Below are positions 1 through 11,300 of a stretch of 64,000 nt of DNA, piece after piece. Under the pieces are notes generated by a model that was given only the letters and a program-made list of their open reading frames with translations, had not been told where the DNA came from and did not search any database. A program made the translations under genes and the position numbers. The stretch spans positions 124,001 through 188,000 of the forward strand of contig FWCC01000054.1 of the NCBI GenBank assembly GCA_900169235.1, written 5' to 3'. This DNA is from Zarea fungicola (Eukaryota; Ascomycota; Sordariomycetes; Hypocreales; Cordycipitaceae). Numbering within the stretch: position 1 is the first letter of the stretch; each line of letters opens with the position of its first letter.

Positions 1-252
1 GGGAAATCATAGCTTTCAGGGTAAGGGGATAGCTGAAGCCAGATGCATGGGAGTACCGGATGGGGCATACAAGAGACAAAACAGAGTAGCTCTTGCGAAG
101 TTGAAAATAATAAAAAGACTTCAGTCACACTGCCCCAAATTTGGACTCTGTCATAAAATGGCGACATTGTTATGAACCACTGCAAAAGTGGACCACGCAT
201 GCCATACATGGGAGCTACATACTCATACACTCTTGGATGTGACTCATCAGAA
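1..252. other. 5' flank of the Nit-family amidase gene
   Basis: This is the upstream region of the amidase that begins at 253. I see no TATA box I would defend, no ORF of note and no repeat. The window starts inside it, so the upstream neighbour is unknown. Confidence 0.4.
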
Positions 253-1355
253 ATGGCGATAGCTGTACGACAGTCACCTCTATGCATGGACTTGAAGGTT
301 GATGTTAATATGGAATCTTTTAGGCAGTCGGACAAATATGCTCTACAGCCTCTTTAAAGGGGAACCTGGAACAGTGTGTTGCGTTGGTAGCCAAAGCCGC
401 GGCTGGCGGAGCCAAGGTATGCAGCAGGCCATCAAGAGACTCTCGTTCCGGAGACTATCCACTGATGTATAAATAGCTACTCTTCCTCCCTGAAGCATCT
501 GACTACATTGCGCCAGATGCAAAGACCTCTCTCGAGCTGGCACAACCACAATCATCGTCGCCCTTTGTGCTAGGTCTCCGCGCGGCTGCCAAATCCCATG
601 GCGTCGCCGTGCACGTAGGTATTCACCACATGCCTCATCCACGAGATGAGGCTAGCGGCAGCAACGCAAGGAGAATGCTGAACCGGGCACTATACATTAC
701 ATCGGATGGCGAGATTGCCGATGCAGCCACCTATGACAAGTTGCATGTCTTCGACTACGGCACACTGCGGGAGAGCGCTACCGTGCAACCTGGCTCCCGT
801 CTCACAGCGCCTTTTGACTCACCCGTTGGTCGAATAGGCAGTCTCATCTGCTTTGACCTGCGCTTCGTCGAGTCGGCGCTGGCGCTGGCGCAACCTGGCC
901 GCAACAGTCCGTGGCACGCCACGCCCGCGCAGATCCTGACGTATCCAAGCGCTTTTACGCTCCGGACGGGCGAGGCACACTGGGAGACGCTGCTGAGGGC
1001 GCGCGCGATTGAGACGCAGAGCTGGGTTGTGGCCGCGGCTCAGGTCGGGCGGCATAATGAGAAGCGGGCGAGCTACGGCCGGAGTATGGTGTTCGACCCA
1101 TGGGGCCGGGTAGCCGTGTCGCTCGGCGGCGTCTCTGATGCGCAAGGGACCGCAGCGGAGGGGGCGGCAGGCGGGATTGGCTTTGTGGATATTAATCTCG
1201 GGGAGTGGCAGAGGGTGAGGCGTGAGATGCCGTTGCAGCGTCGCGTGTAAGTTGGCTTTTCATGTCGGTTCGTCACCGGCCTCTCTCATTTACTAATAAC
1301 TTTTTTGCATGCGAACAGCGATATTTATTATCCCGAACATGGAGGCAGTCTTTAG
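253..1355 (+). CDS. NIT2: Nit-family (carbon-nitrogen hydrolase) amidase, deaminated-glutathione amidase type
   Basis: Four exons are inferred: 253-264, 324-416, 477-1246 and 1319-1355, giving 303 aa. The first exon encodes only MAIA and joins to AVGQICSTAS, the usual family N-terminus. The Glu-Lys-Cys catalytic triad is visible as E41 in LFLPEASDYI, K123 in YDKLHVFD and C160 in LICFDLRF. The stretch RARAIETQSWVVAAAQVGRHNEKRASYG is typical of the human NIT1/yeast Nit2 branch, which hydrolyses deaminated glutathione as metabolite repair, rather than the omega-amidase branch; that substrate is inferred from family. The last intron (GTAAGT at 1247, branch TACTAATAAC) restores a C-terminal DIYYPEHGGSL that resembles human NIT1 RRPDLYGN. 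Without it translation would stop at 1250. Enzymes of this family are cytosolic or mitochondrial; no clear presequence is seen. Confidence 0.9.
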
Positions 1356-2470
1356 GCGTTAAAGCAGTGTAAACATCCACGGGCACGCGCACCTGTGATG
1401 TGGGAGATTTTCAGATCGAACTGCAGTTATATACAGAAGAATCTGGTAAGGTACTCAAGTGATGGACAATCTATCTACTCCAGAGAGATCTGGAGATTCC
1501 TAGTACCTATATAGGCAGTGTGATGGCAGTAACCATGTAGCTAGCACACAGCAGTGAATGCACAGCTAGCTCACCGCTGTGTTCACCGACGGGTAGTAGG
1601 CGCCGAGGCTGCATCTCAATTTATACAGCCTCATCGTGTGGGTGGAAACTCATGCATGCTCCCAATGTCAGATATTGAAGAATGAGACAAAAGACAGTTT
1701 TTAAATATAGTGGCGGGCTGAGTGGCGGGCTGCAACGTATTATATTCCCTGCGGCCCCAGCAGCGAAGCCTGTCAGCGTCATCGCCCCAGCAATAATAAG
1801 CTGTGGTCCCGCGCAAAGTAGCAGAGTATATATATCCGGATATTCCCCAGAGATGAGATGGTAAAAGGTGCCAATTTGCGCTGGGCTTGCGCGAGTACTA
1901 ACTTTCACTATCAATGGCCACGCTGTATTGTCTCTCCCAGCATGATTGAGTTAGCTAGCACTAGTTGGCGACATCCCTATTTCCCACCACCCACAATGAA
2001 GAACCAGATGTGATCGGCGCCAGCATCTTGCCAAGACCAAAATCGACGGCTCATTTGGCTGTGGCTTGGATCTCGACATTAGACGAGAAAATCTGTTATC
2101 CTGGCCAGTCAAAGGCCAAGGCAATTATTCACATTGTTGTTCAGGTCTTCATCAGATATGCGTTGCCCTTCGATGCAGCGAGCATGTTCGAATTAATATC
2201 GATGGCACACCGTTCGTTTCTTTTTCCTGCCGAAAAAATGAAGGAGCCTTGGATTTCCTGCAATATACTTGCTCATATTTTTATACCCTACTCAAATGAT
2301 AACTCGGAGCAGAGGGCCGTGCCTTATGACGCCAGTAATTACCTCATTGGACTGTGGCAGGGCAAAATATGGCCCCCCCTCACTGCATAAAAGCCGTTCC
2401 GTGTGTTGCCCAACAGCAGTTGACCAGGCATGTTTGACAAACATCCAGTCACAACTCAACATCTGCAGCC
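1356..2470. other. Intergenic region between the Nit amidase and the metacaspase
   Basis: No gene is seen. It holds the 3' flank of the amidase and the promoter of the metacaspase. A near-perfect inverted repeat lies at 1546-1557 and 1571-1582 (11 of 12 positions pair). Short open frames here lack codon bias and splice signals. Confidence 0.5.
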
Positions 2471-3567
2471 ATGTCGATGCCCAAAAAGTCTCTCCTTATT
2501 GGAATTAACTACACTGGTAGTCAGCATCAGCTAAATGGCTGCCACCGAGATGTTGAGAACATGGCCGAGTTTCTCAGCTACCGAGGATTCTCATCGGATC
2601 CTCGGTCGCAGGTCATCCTGAGAGATGACATGGGGGGCATGTACTACCCCAGCGGCCACAACATGCTGGTAGGTGCACCACAACCAGATTTGACTGTACT
2701 GCGTATATATTCTCATGTATGTGTGTATCTAACTTAAGCATAAAAGGCCGCTATTGACTGGCTCGTCAGTGAACCCGGAACGTGCAACTTCTTTCACTAC
2801 TCCGGGCACGGTGGACAGGTCCGCGACCCAACAGGTCAGCGGCCCTCGGGCATACTCGACACAATCTGTCCCGTAGACTTCGAGCAAGGTGGACAGATTG
2901 ACTCGGACACTTTACACCAGCACCTGGTCTCGCGCATGCCGCCCAACAGCACCCTCTTTGCCATTCTCGACTGCTGCCACTCGGGCTCCGCGCTCGAGCT
3001 CCCCTACGTGTACAAAACAGATGACGAGGGCAACGTGAGCCTTCTCGACAACTTGAAGCAGGGTATGCACCTCATGGCCGAGGCATCGGACCTCCTCAGC
3101 GGCGGCTTCAGCTTCAACAAACTGGCTGAGGCGCAGGATCTGTACGCGGGCGCGACCTCGTTTTTCCGCTCCTTCAAGCACATGGGCGAGGAGCAGCAGG
3201 CTGGGCTGGGTGAAGATGAGGATAGCCGCATGTACCAGCAGGAACACAAGATGGTAACCATGTTCTCAGGCTGCCGGGATGATCAGACGAGCGCCGACGC
3301 GAACATTGGCGGTATCAATGAGGGGGCTATGTCGTGGGCGTTTTTAGAGGTAATGAAGAGATACCAGAACCCCAGTTATCTACAGGTGAGTTTTTTTTTT
3401 TTTTTTGCATCCGTCAGAAAAATTCTTGTTCGGCAGCACTAATTAAGATTGTGATTTCATAGACCCTTCATGAGACCCGAATGTGCTTGAGACAGTCGAA
3501 CTACGAGCAAGTGCCACAGCTTTCGGTTGGCCTACAAATGGATTTAGAACGGCCATTGGCCTTGTAA
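2471..3567 (+). CDS. MCA1: Type I metacaspase (caspase-like cysteine protease, peptidase C14)
   Basis: Three exons (2471-2668, 2747-3385, 3463-3567) give 313 aa. The p20-like domain begins at once (KKSLLIGINYTG, residues 5-16). The catalytic dyad is H87 in FFHYSGHGGQ and C143 in LDCCHSGSALE. A C-terminal p10-like part carries MVTMFSGCRDDQTSAD and GAMSWAFLEVM, as in fungal metacaspases. Metacaspases cleave after Arg or Lys, usually Ca2+-dependent, and act in stress, proteostasis and ageing-linked death (family knowledge). The usual N-terminal Pro/Gln-rich prodomain with a zinc-finger-like motif is absent, so this is a short, prodomain-less form; a missed upstream exon is possible but the ATG is well placed. 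The long T-run at 3391-3406 is inside intron 2. The final exon encodes VPQLSVGLQMDL, a common family ending. Confidence 0.9.
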
Positions 3568-5944
3568 ATTGAGGTAAATGGGATTTTATGTCTGGGTTGA
3601 TGTGCGTTCAGCAGTTAGTGGTCCGGAATTGAGAAGCATATAACCAGTTAGATTGCAGGCGCAGCGAACGGTCTGCTGCATTTTGTTGCATGTACTTAAT
3701 GGTCAAACTTTTACATTTGTTTCGAATCCTGTCTTTTTTTTTTTCTTTTTTTTTTATTTATCAGCTGAATAATAAGTTCCACCAGAGACGCAGTACTGAA
3801 CTATAGACTTTGGCTAACCACATATAATCTCCCTCGATGCAGCTATGTTATTAAACAGGCACTTCCGACCGTATGGCGAAACGGGATATAACATAGACGT
3901 AAGTCATTTCTCTAATTATTCAGAGCCGAATCGTTTCCAGTGGCCCGGAATGGTGAAGGGAAAAGAAATCATCAAAGTTCTGGAGAAGCAAGTTCTCTTT
4001 AGGTGAATTCATGCGGACACACCACTGTATTGTTGCCGTACATTCTTATTCAGGTGAAACAGAATCCTCCCGGGGAAGTTCCCGTGTATAAAACAAAGTA
4101 ATACCAGTATTCCGAACAGTTTGCTTTTTGTTTCAACAATGCAGAGTTGGTGGGGTATCTCTTCTTTTCCCTTTGGGTTTTGCTTTTTCTGTAAAAAGCC
4201 TTTGGCGAAATTAGTCCTCTCTTTTTTGGCTTGTCTAGCACATTTCTTTTCCCAAGATCTCACCTGTTTTGCTTTTTATGAGCTTATCCGGCCTGCGAAA
4301 CCCTAGTCTATGAATTTCAGCAGTGCTGGTCCACTCGTTGGGAGAGGTTATGATGCGGAAGGGGAAAAAAAGCCTAATTGATCGTGTGTAGAGTTGACAA
4401 AGCGATTCAATGAGACAAAAGAAAGGACATGAATGATACTAGAAGTATACATTTCACGAGCTGTTTTCTTTTTTATTATATCCAATTTTCCCTTTACACA
4501 CGTTTCGGTGGCAACAAGACATTTGTCCGGGCCTTATACCCCCTTGGTGTTTTCATGCCAGAGCCGCAACAATTATCTAACTAGCCCTTGGGGCAATTCA
4601 ACTCGTGGTCTTAATATATCTCGTAGCCACAAAAGAAGGCTCTTAAACAGCGAGGTCCTATTTTTTTTTCTACAGCCTGCTTTGTTATCGGTGCGGCCCG
4701 TCCGCTGGCCCGTTTTCATATCAAAGGCACCATCGAATTGTCGCCTAAATAAGTACTTCCTTTCTGGGTAGATTTTTGTTTTCATTTTACTGTCGAGGCC
4801 CCTTCTCCGAAGTGTGCCATTGTTTTCTTTTTAGATGTTTCGTTTCAAGTCCCAGGAGCTCGGGTCAAATGCAGGCACAACCACCAGCCACCTGCATAGT
4901 GGCGCGGAGCAAACTAGGGAAGGTTCGTTGCTTTTTTGGGGCGTGATTATCATTTACAGTGCCTGCTCAGACCTCCCGTGCACGGAGTTCGCATTAGAAG
5001 GAGCCAGGTGATCCTTGCTTGAAATTCTGCTCTGTTCTCAGAATATCAGCATGTACAAAACGGATGGAATAGCAAAGAAAAGTTACTCCAGCACCCCTAC
5101 CAACGTCAGTAATGTCGATACAGATTAATAAGACAGTTTAACATGCAGCTTTTCAAGTTTGGAAGTGATCACGGTCTGTAATACATGATCGATACTGCAC
5201 AGGAATTGGAAGCCAATGCGTAGTATCGAGTTTCAAAATCGCGATGATGTTCTTAACTTGCCACCGTATACATTATCATAGGAGCCAAGATGAGAAAAGA
5301 AAAAATGAGAAAAAATGAGAGAAATGAGGGAGAAGGAATAAAAGTGACAGAGCTCGTCTCAGCATCACACACTTTGCCAAAATTTGTCCCTGCGCCGCGG
5401 TCTCATTGCCGGCGGCTGGATTTCAGCCGGTGTTGGCCGTTGGAGCAATGGGACCTTCGGCTCTGAGAGCCAATGAACTTGTTATTTCTCAGCTCTAGAA
5501 GCAAAACAGTCCATTCATACGGAGTGCAGTGGAAGAAATTGAGTTAATAGCAAAAGAAAAGACTACCCGATCTTTCTCGCATACTGCACTGATGGCGCTC
5601 AACTAGCCAAATACCTGCAGCCACATTTCTGCCATTGTCATCTTTACCTGTGCTCTGCAAGCTTTCTTTCTTGGGTAATTGTCCCTTTTTCTTTTTTTGC
5701 CCGCCGTCTTCAGCTTGGCTGTGTGTCACCAATAAGACGAAAATAAAACGAAAATACCAATGGCAGACTCGTCCGGATTGCCGGGTCCAAACGACAAGGT
5801 TGTATTTTTATTAAGCACACTCCCACACCCCCCGCCAAAACTTCAATCATGGTTCCGGACGCGATCCAATGACAATGAGGAAATTTGGCGGGGAAGGAGA
5901 CGGCAGTACCGTACAGTTGGATCTGGTGTGTCTGTTGTTCTCTC

Positions 5945-5971
5945 TCGTCTCGCTCGTCTCGCTCGTCTCTC
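5945..5971. repeat. Tandem 9-bp repeat, unit TCGTCTCGC
   Basis: Three adjacent copies, the last ending CTC instead of CGC. It lies in CT-rich sequence upstream of a 41-codon ORF at 6053, so it may be part of a promoter or leader, but this is inference. Confidence 0.85.
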
Positions 5972-6809
5972 CCTTTGACTTTCATACGCCCACGCTCCCC
6001 ACCCCGTCTTCGCTAAAATCTTGGTACTCCTCCTCCTCCCTTGTGACTATAGATGCACCGAAAAACATCGCCAACGAGCTACGTATTGGTCAATGATGCT
6101 ACCGTTAGAAACTCCCCTCTCCCTCAGTTGCTCGTATCCACGCGTTCATGGAGCTTCCACTTTCCTTGCCTCAGGTAGCGTGACAGTTTGGGTTGTCTTG
6201 GGTTGTTTTCTCCTTGTACTTGCTTTTTTTTGGACTTCCTTCTTTTCTGATTTGTTTGATTTACACCAAGAGCGACTCCTGATTGGACCAAAATCGGCAA
6301 AGATCTCTGACTCAGAACAGTCTGCAATGTCACCCACCAAGCCTCAATCCCTCGACTATCTGACCCAGCGTGTCGGGACGGTACCATGCACACAAATCTC
6401 GCACACAGACACAGACACACAATGAGTTTTAAGCCCGCAGGGCTTAATTGAGCCTAGAGCAAATCGAAATCGCCGCAATCCCCAACATCCACTAAGTAGA
6501 AACTTTGCTCCGCAAGTTTGAGCCCGTACAGAATACTCACGAGGCAAAGAGTAATAGTAATTTTTCCAATATTATCTCTGCTGGGTTAGCCCGGTCCTGC
6601 CTATCGCCTTGCTCCAAAATCAGAGCCGCATGGTTGGTGTTGCAATGCAGCACGTCTGCTTGCTGGCCACTTATGCCTGGCCTCCTTTACTCTCGTTTTT
6701 GCTGGATCAAGATGTGCCAGAGTTATGGCGATACGTTGGCAGGTGATATGTACTCGTAATTCTCAATATCTGAAACGCTTCACCTGTAAACCCGACGAAC
6801 CCACCCCCC

Positions 6810-6811
6810 NN
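6810..6811. other. Assembly ambiguity (NN) inside a cytosine run
   Basis: Two N characters interrupt a poly-C stretch (about 6804-6826). Homopolymer miscalling is the simplest explanation. The true length of the gap is unknown. Confidence 0.95.
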
Positions 6812-8006
6812 TCACCCCCCCCCCCAGGTCAAAGTATATATCACACCCCAACCATTTACTCACCTCTGGATCAAAGTTGCGGGATGCGCCACTAACAGAA
6901 ATCTCGATTGCAGTGGACCAGAATGTGAAGTAGGTATAACAACATGTCTTGATACCTAATAGTCTATCTAAATACGTAGATGCCAATAAACTTTCTCCCA
7001 AACCAAGGGCACTCTTGCGCTCTGCTTCCCGTCTATGTTCTGTGTGCCAAAAGGGGTAAAATTACAAATAGAAAAACAGTAAATGATAATACAGAACCGC
7101 GACTTCATTCTATCCCGTCAAGCCTTCTGACAGACTTCAACTGATGACAGGTCGGTCAGTTGGCCAATCGTGAAGAATAATCGATCTGACTCAGGAGCTG
7201 TTGCCAGCAAAGCACGAGACATCATCCCGATCTGTAGGCATAGTCCTGCAGGCGTATGTAGGTGGTGATCTCCAATCTTCACCCAAAAAAAACTTTTTAA
7301 AATCCAGTTCCCAAAAGACAAAGGAGAAAAAAATAATTACTTCTGCCATGTTCGGCGTTGCCTGACGTACTTTTTCTGTACTCAAAATTCGCGTTTCACT
7401 CCAAAAAGAGGAGTGGAGCGATTTCCAAGACAATGTCGCGACAGGGATGCATTCCATCGGAAGACCTCGGTCGCCACTTGTTGTCACATTGTCTCGCCAT
7501 GAAAAGCTGACATATGACTAGACAAGGCATTGGGCCTGGTGTCGAGATAAGGGTGTCAGAGGCAGTCGGGAACGCCCATGGAAGGGGGCAAAAGCAACTA
7601 GCGAGAATTGCAAAAAAAAAGAAAGAAAAAAAGTAGGAAATTTTGGCCCGGATCCGTCTATTGTTGAACGCCGCACACACCTTTTCGGTGGTGTCCCCAA
7701 AAAAAGCAAATATTCCCAGCATAGGAAAGCAGCTATTGGCTACTATCCGGTTGTTCTTTGCGGCTGATACGCAAGGATGGCAGCGAGCCTTTTGTGTAGT
7801 GTCGACAGAAAGGAAAGAAGAAAAGGCGAAATTAAATATTCGTATCGCAAAAAAAGAACCATTATACACAGGTAGTGGTACAGTCGAAGAAGTCGAAGGA
7901 AAATTGACCGGGGTCGAAATTTTTGTAAGCAAATTCGTGTGACGCGACAGGCGACGATGGCTCTCGCTCGTCCAAATGCGCAAGACGTCGATAGTGCCAC
8001 CGAAAC

Positions 8007-8102
8007 TTATCGAGGCTTGGGAGGAGGGGTTGGCTTTGGCAAGCCAGTTGTATCATAGGCGCCGCGGCCCATGTTGCACTTTGGGGTATCTCTGCAGATC
8101 AT
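8007..8102 (-). CDS. Short ORF (31 aa) in a TATA-driven, spliced transcription unit
   Basis: On the minus strand a TATATAAG box (8362-8355) is followed about 60 bp later by a textbook intron: GTAAGT donor at 8297, branch GCTAAC, CTCAG acceptor at 8144 (154 bp). About 40 nt into the next exon the first ATG, in strong context (CAAAATG), opens a 31-codon frame from 8102 to the stop at 8007. The peptide begins MICRDTPKCNMGRG and ends PTPPPKPR: a CX5C N-terminus and a proline-rich basic tail. I do not recognise the family. No upstream ATG occurs between the inferred transcription start (about 8330) and this ATG once the intron is removed. A second ATG at 8056 opens an overlapping 64-codon frame. 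The unit could alternatively be a noncoding RNA or the 5' end of a longer gene. Confidence 0.5.
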   Translation of the reverse strand: MICRDTPKCNMGRGAYDTTGLPKPTPPPKPR

Positions 8103-8143
8103 TTTGACGATATTATGTAGTGTTTCGAGAGAGTGTGGTGGTG

Positions 8144-8297
8144 CTGAGATATGTTAGCAATTGTGGTTTTCGTCGTTGGTCGATTATGACTTATATATCA
8201 AAGCAGAGAACGAGATGACAGCCATGTTATACATGGTTGAACGACGCAGCAGGAGAGATAATGTGAAGACGAAGGGCAAACTCATTGGTCAACTTAC
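8144..8297 (-). other. Inferred 5'-leader intron of the small minus-strand gene
   Basis: The donor GTAAGTTG and acceptor CATATCTCAG fit the fungal consensus closely, with the branch-site ATTGCTAACATA about 15 nt before the acceptor. The intron contains several ATGs that would block initiation at 8102 if it were retained, so splicing could act as a switch. Confidence 0.6.
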
Positions 8298-8354
8298 CTT
8301 GATGGTGTGACGGATTTCCAGAAGCCGTTTAGGGGACACCAGAGCGAAGGGTGG

Positions 8355-8362
8355 CTTATATA
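8355..8362 (-). promoter_or_regulatory. TATA box of the small minus-strand gene
   Basis: The minus strand reads CTCTCTATATAAGCCACC, preceded by a long CT-rich stretch (RC of about 8860-9240). Spacing to the leader intron and ATG is right for a core promoter starting transcription near 8330. Confidence 0.6.
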
Positions 8363-11300
8363 GAGAGCCAGGAAGAGAGCCGAACTGACGGCCAGGGTAT
8401 CAGGGTTGCCAATAATATTGGATAGAATCGGTATCGCGGTTAAGCTGAGGCGAGTTGTGAAGTTGCGAGGCAAGAATATATCGGCACCGGCGCGTTGATT
8501 TAGGCAACACAGGCGAGTGGCAGGTTCCCGATTATGAGTCGGTGGCGTTTCTTGATTCGCTTGTTCGTATCCAGGTGAATGAGATTTGGGTCCGAGTGAT
8601 GATCCGAGCTGATGATGGTATTATTGGCGCGGATGTGTCGCTTGGTAGGAGAACAGGGTACAGCAGACGAGGCTGGTATTGGTAGATTGGCGACACACAA
8701 TGTTAAGCTAACAATTGGCACCGATTGCGAATTCTTGGAGACGTCTGAATAGTAGAAATGGAGATTTCGCGTGGGTTGTCGCTTGTAGGCGTGAGTCGCG
8801 TGGGAGACGAGTAGATTAAGGGGGTGTAAGTGGTTTGTTGTGGCAGAGATCAAAAAGCCCAGATATCTAGTTGGGGCAGACAGGCAGATAGACAGGCAAG
8901 CGATGAATCCAAGAAAGACGCTGGGTATTAGGAAGTATTAGGAAGAAAAGAGATTAGAGTAGCAAAAGAGAAGCCGAATTAAGCAAAGGGAGGGCAGCGC
9001 GAGCTTTTGTAAAGAAAGAGAAGAAGAAAAAAGTTCTGGCACGGCCCTGCACCAACGCTGCGTGCCTTCACTTAGGGGGTGTGTTAAGAGAGTCAGACCA
9101 GGGAGGGCATTGGGGGTGTATGTGGTCCGTTCTCTTAGCCTGACAAGCAAGACGGAAGCACGGAGGGAAAAAAAAAGATACAAAGAAAGCAGAGCAGAAG
9201 GAAAAACTGGTCTGTGCCGGGGAACAATTTAAAATAAAAAATAAAAATAATACTCCCAGCGGCGCCCATTGTCCCCCAGCGGCCAAAGCACTTTAGACCC
9301 CCTGTCTGTCGTCACTGGTTTAAGCCATATTGGGGTGTGTGGCCAATTTCCCACTCGTCGGGTCTGGTTCGAACAGGGGAATGAATGATGAAAGGGGACA
9401 ACAGGGAACATGTGTGGCCCGTCAGCCCATACCATGCTGTTGGCGCCAGGTACCTGTGTAACTTGCACCCCATACTTGGCGCTGCGACCTAGTCAGGAAC
9501 ATGGCTTGCTTCCGGCGTGTGGCTTTTCCTCTCTGGTACGCTACTCCGTAGGGTTGGTACAATTGGCGATTCGCCGCGTTCTGGTCCCCCTTGGTGGCTG
9601 GTGACGGAGCATCTGGTTGCCGTCCAGTAGTATGTAAAGCAGGTGCCTGTCAAAATACTGCCTGTACCTGTCCGTAAAGAGTTACTAATATTTACGGCTC
9701 ATCTCACCGGTACGTCCTTTAACAGCACTCAGGTAAACATTGGCCCTGTGGGTTCGTGCCCTTTTTTGCAAGAGGAGCAACGGTGTCGATCCGTCTCTCA
9801 TCCCACGGCACCTGCATTGCCATTCCTGTTGAAACCTGTATTCTGTAGTGAGTAAACGGTAGGGCCATCCATTCACGCCAGCTTGCTGTAGCCTGACCTT
9901 TCGGGCCAGTCCACCCTGGGCTTTGCAGTTCCGTCTTCCGCCACCATTCCCGTCTAGCACCTTTCTGGCTTGCATTGTGAGGCTTTCGGGTTGCCAGACA
10001 GGGGCCACTCGCCTGCCAGCCTGCCTGCTGTTGGAAACTCTACCCGGTCCGTCGGTAAGCTGCTTTTGCTCGGTCAAGGATTCTTTTGGTTCGCGTACTT
10101 GCATGCTTGCCAACGGGGAAGTTTTGCCCTTTGCGATTTCATTCTCTTACCACCCGTCGTCATTACCAGTACCGTGTGACAGCCTTTTCTGCCCTCATTT
10201 GCTCTGTTTGCCCAGCTTCGTAAGCTCTTCTAATAACTTAAACACTGCACGAAGCACCACTGCCAAGCTTACACCCACTAGTTGGTCAAGCAGTAGGCCG
10301 TCATGACCACACCCTTGTCAGCAAACAGTTGGTTTCCGGCTGGTCATGCATATCATATCCGTTGGCCTCTGCCAGCCCATGCCGTGATTGCGATGGCCAC
10401 GTAGCAACAAAAGCATGCGGACCTGTTACTAGCACCCTTGATGTTGCTGGGGTTTCTGAGTCCAACTTAACAAGCAGAGCTATAAGTAGCAGTAAATTCA
10501 ATAACAACGGTTTTATGCTTCCCGGTCAAAGTTATGTTGATGTCGTCTCTGACAAGATGATGGCCTGCATGATGAATGTTGTAACTACCTGTGTGCATGC
10601 AGCGCGATATTATTAGGCTGTTGATTACTTTTCAGCGCAAGCAAACGTAGCGTCGTTGTTGGGGGCCACGCAAGCGCAGAAAAAGCCCGGCTTCCAGCCT
10701 TATTAGTCTCCTAGGTAATTATCAACCCATCAAGCTTGCGTCGCAACAGTCCGCAGTCATGATTGAGATACCGTTAATCGCCGAATGGTGTGGCGCTCAG
10801 CGCTCTACATACCTGGATCGGATACATCTATCAGCAAGTAATTCAAACGGCGCCCGGCTCGTGGCGGATGGGCGTATTACAATTATTTACTCATTAGCCA
10901 ATTCTTACTGGTTAGCTCCACTGCGTCATTGAAAAGTCTCATTTGTTCAGTTGTTTTTGGTACCGGATGCAGTGTTGTAAATACTGGCGTTGTTTGTTGG
11001 CGCCTATTGTGTTCTTGAGTCGCAGCTTCGGCAATACCGCACCACTGCCTGCCTATTATAAGCCAGCACATTCATGGTTTGCCTGGCGGGATATGGTGCC
11101 ACCACAGGCGGTTTGCTGACCAGGGGTGCTCCCTGCCGCTTGATGGAGAAAAGCACCCATGCGTGCTGGGTTGAATGATCCTGAATTCACAGTTTCTGGG
11201 AACAAGTTTGGCATTACCAGTTGGTAGGCGCAGTGTTTGCTGGCACCGCACCGTCGTGAAGCAACCTTACATTCAACAAAGTGAACATTCCGCCTCTACA

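Larger units (their letters stand above)
3568..8006. other. Long gene-poor interval, left part
   Basis: About 4.4 kb without a gene I can support. It contains homopolymer T tracts, a purine-rich tract near 5280-5345, a tandem TCGTCTCGC repeat (5945-5971), CT-rich promoter-like sequence and an isolated 41-codon ORF at 6053-6178 whose ATG directly follows an AG. There are two unresolved bases (NN) at 6810-6811 within a C-run. Composition is not obviously AT-rich, so it does not look like RIP-mutated transposon sequence. Its right end is the 3' flank of the minus-strand small gene. Confidence 0.5.

Noticed and set aside
3700..3740. tRNA-like B box (TTTCGAATCC) followed by a T-run
   Set aside because: No T-stem, acceptor stem or A box can be paired around it.
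7396..7983. 195-codon open frame on the minus strand
   Set aside because: It has no ATG at its apparent start, is rich in Phe/Ser from T-runs, and lies in the 3' flank of the small gene. No family signature.
8500..8853. 117-codon minus-strand frame upstream of the small gene
   Set aside because: There is no ATG at its start, and it lies upstream of the TATA box, so it would not be in the transcript.
9685..10113. 142-codon minus-strand frame in the gene desert
   Set aside because: Overlapping frames of similar length exist on the other strand, and the amino-acid pattern looks random.
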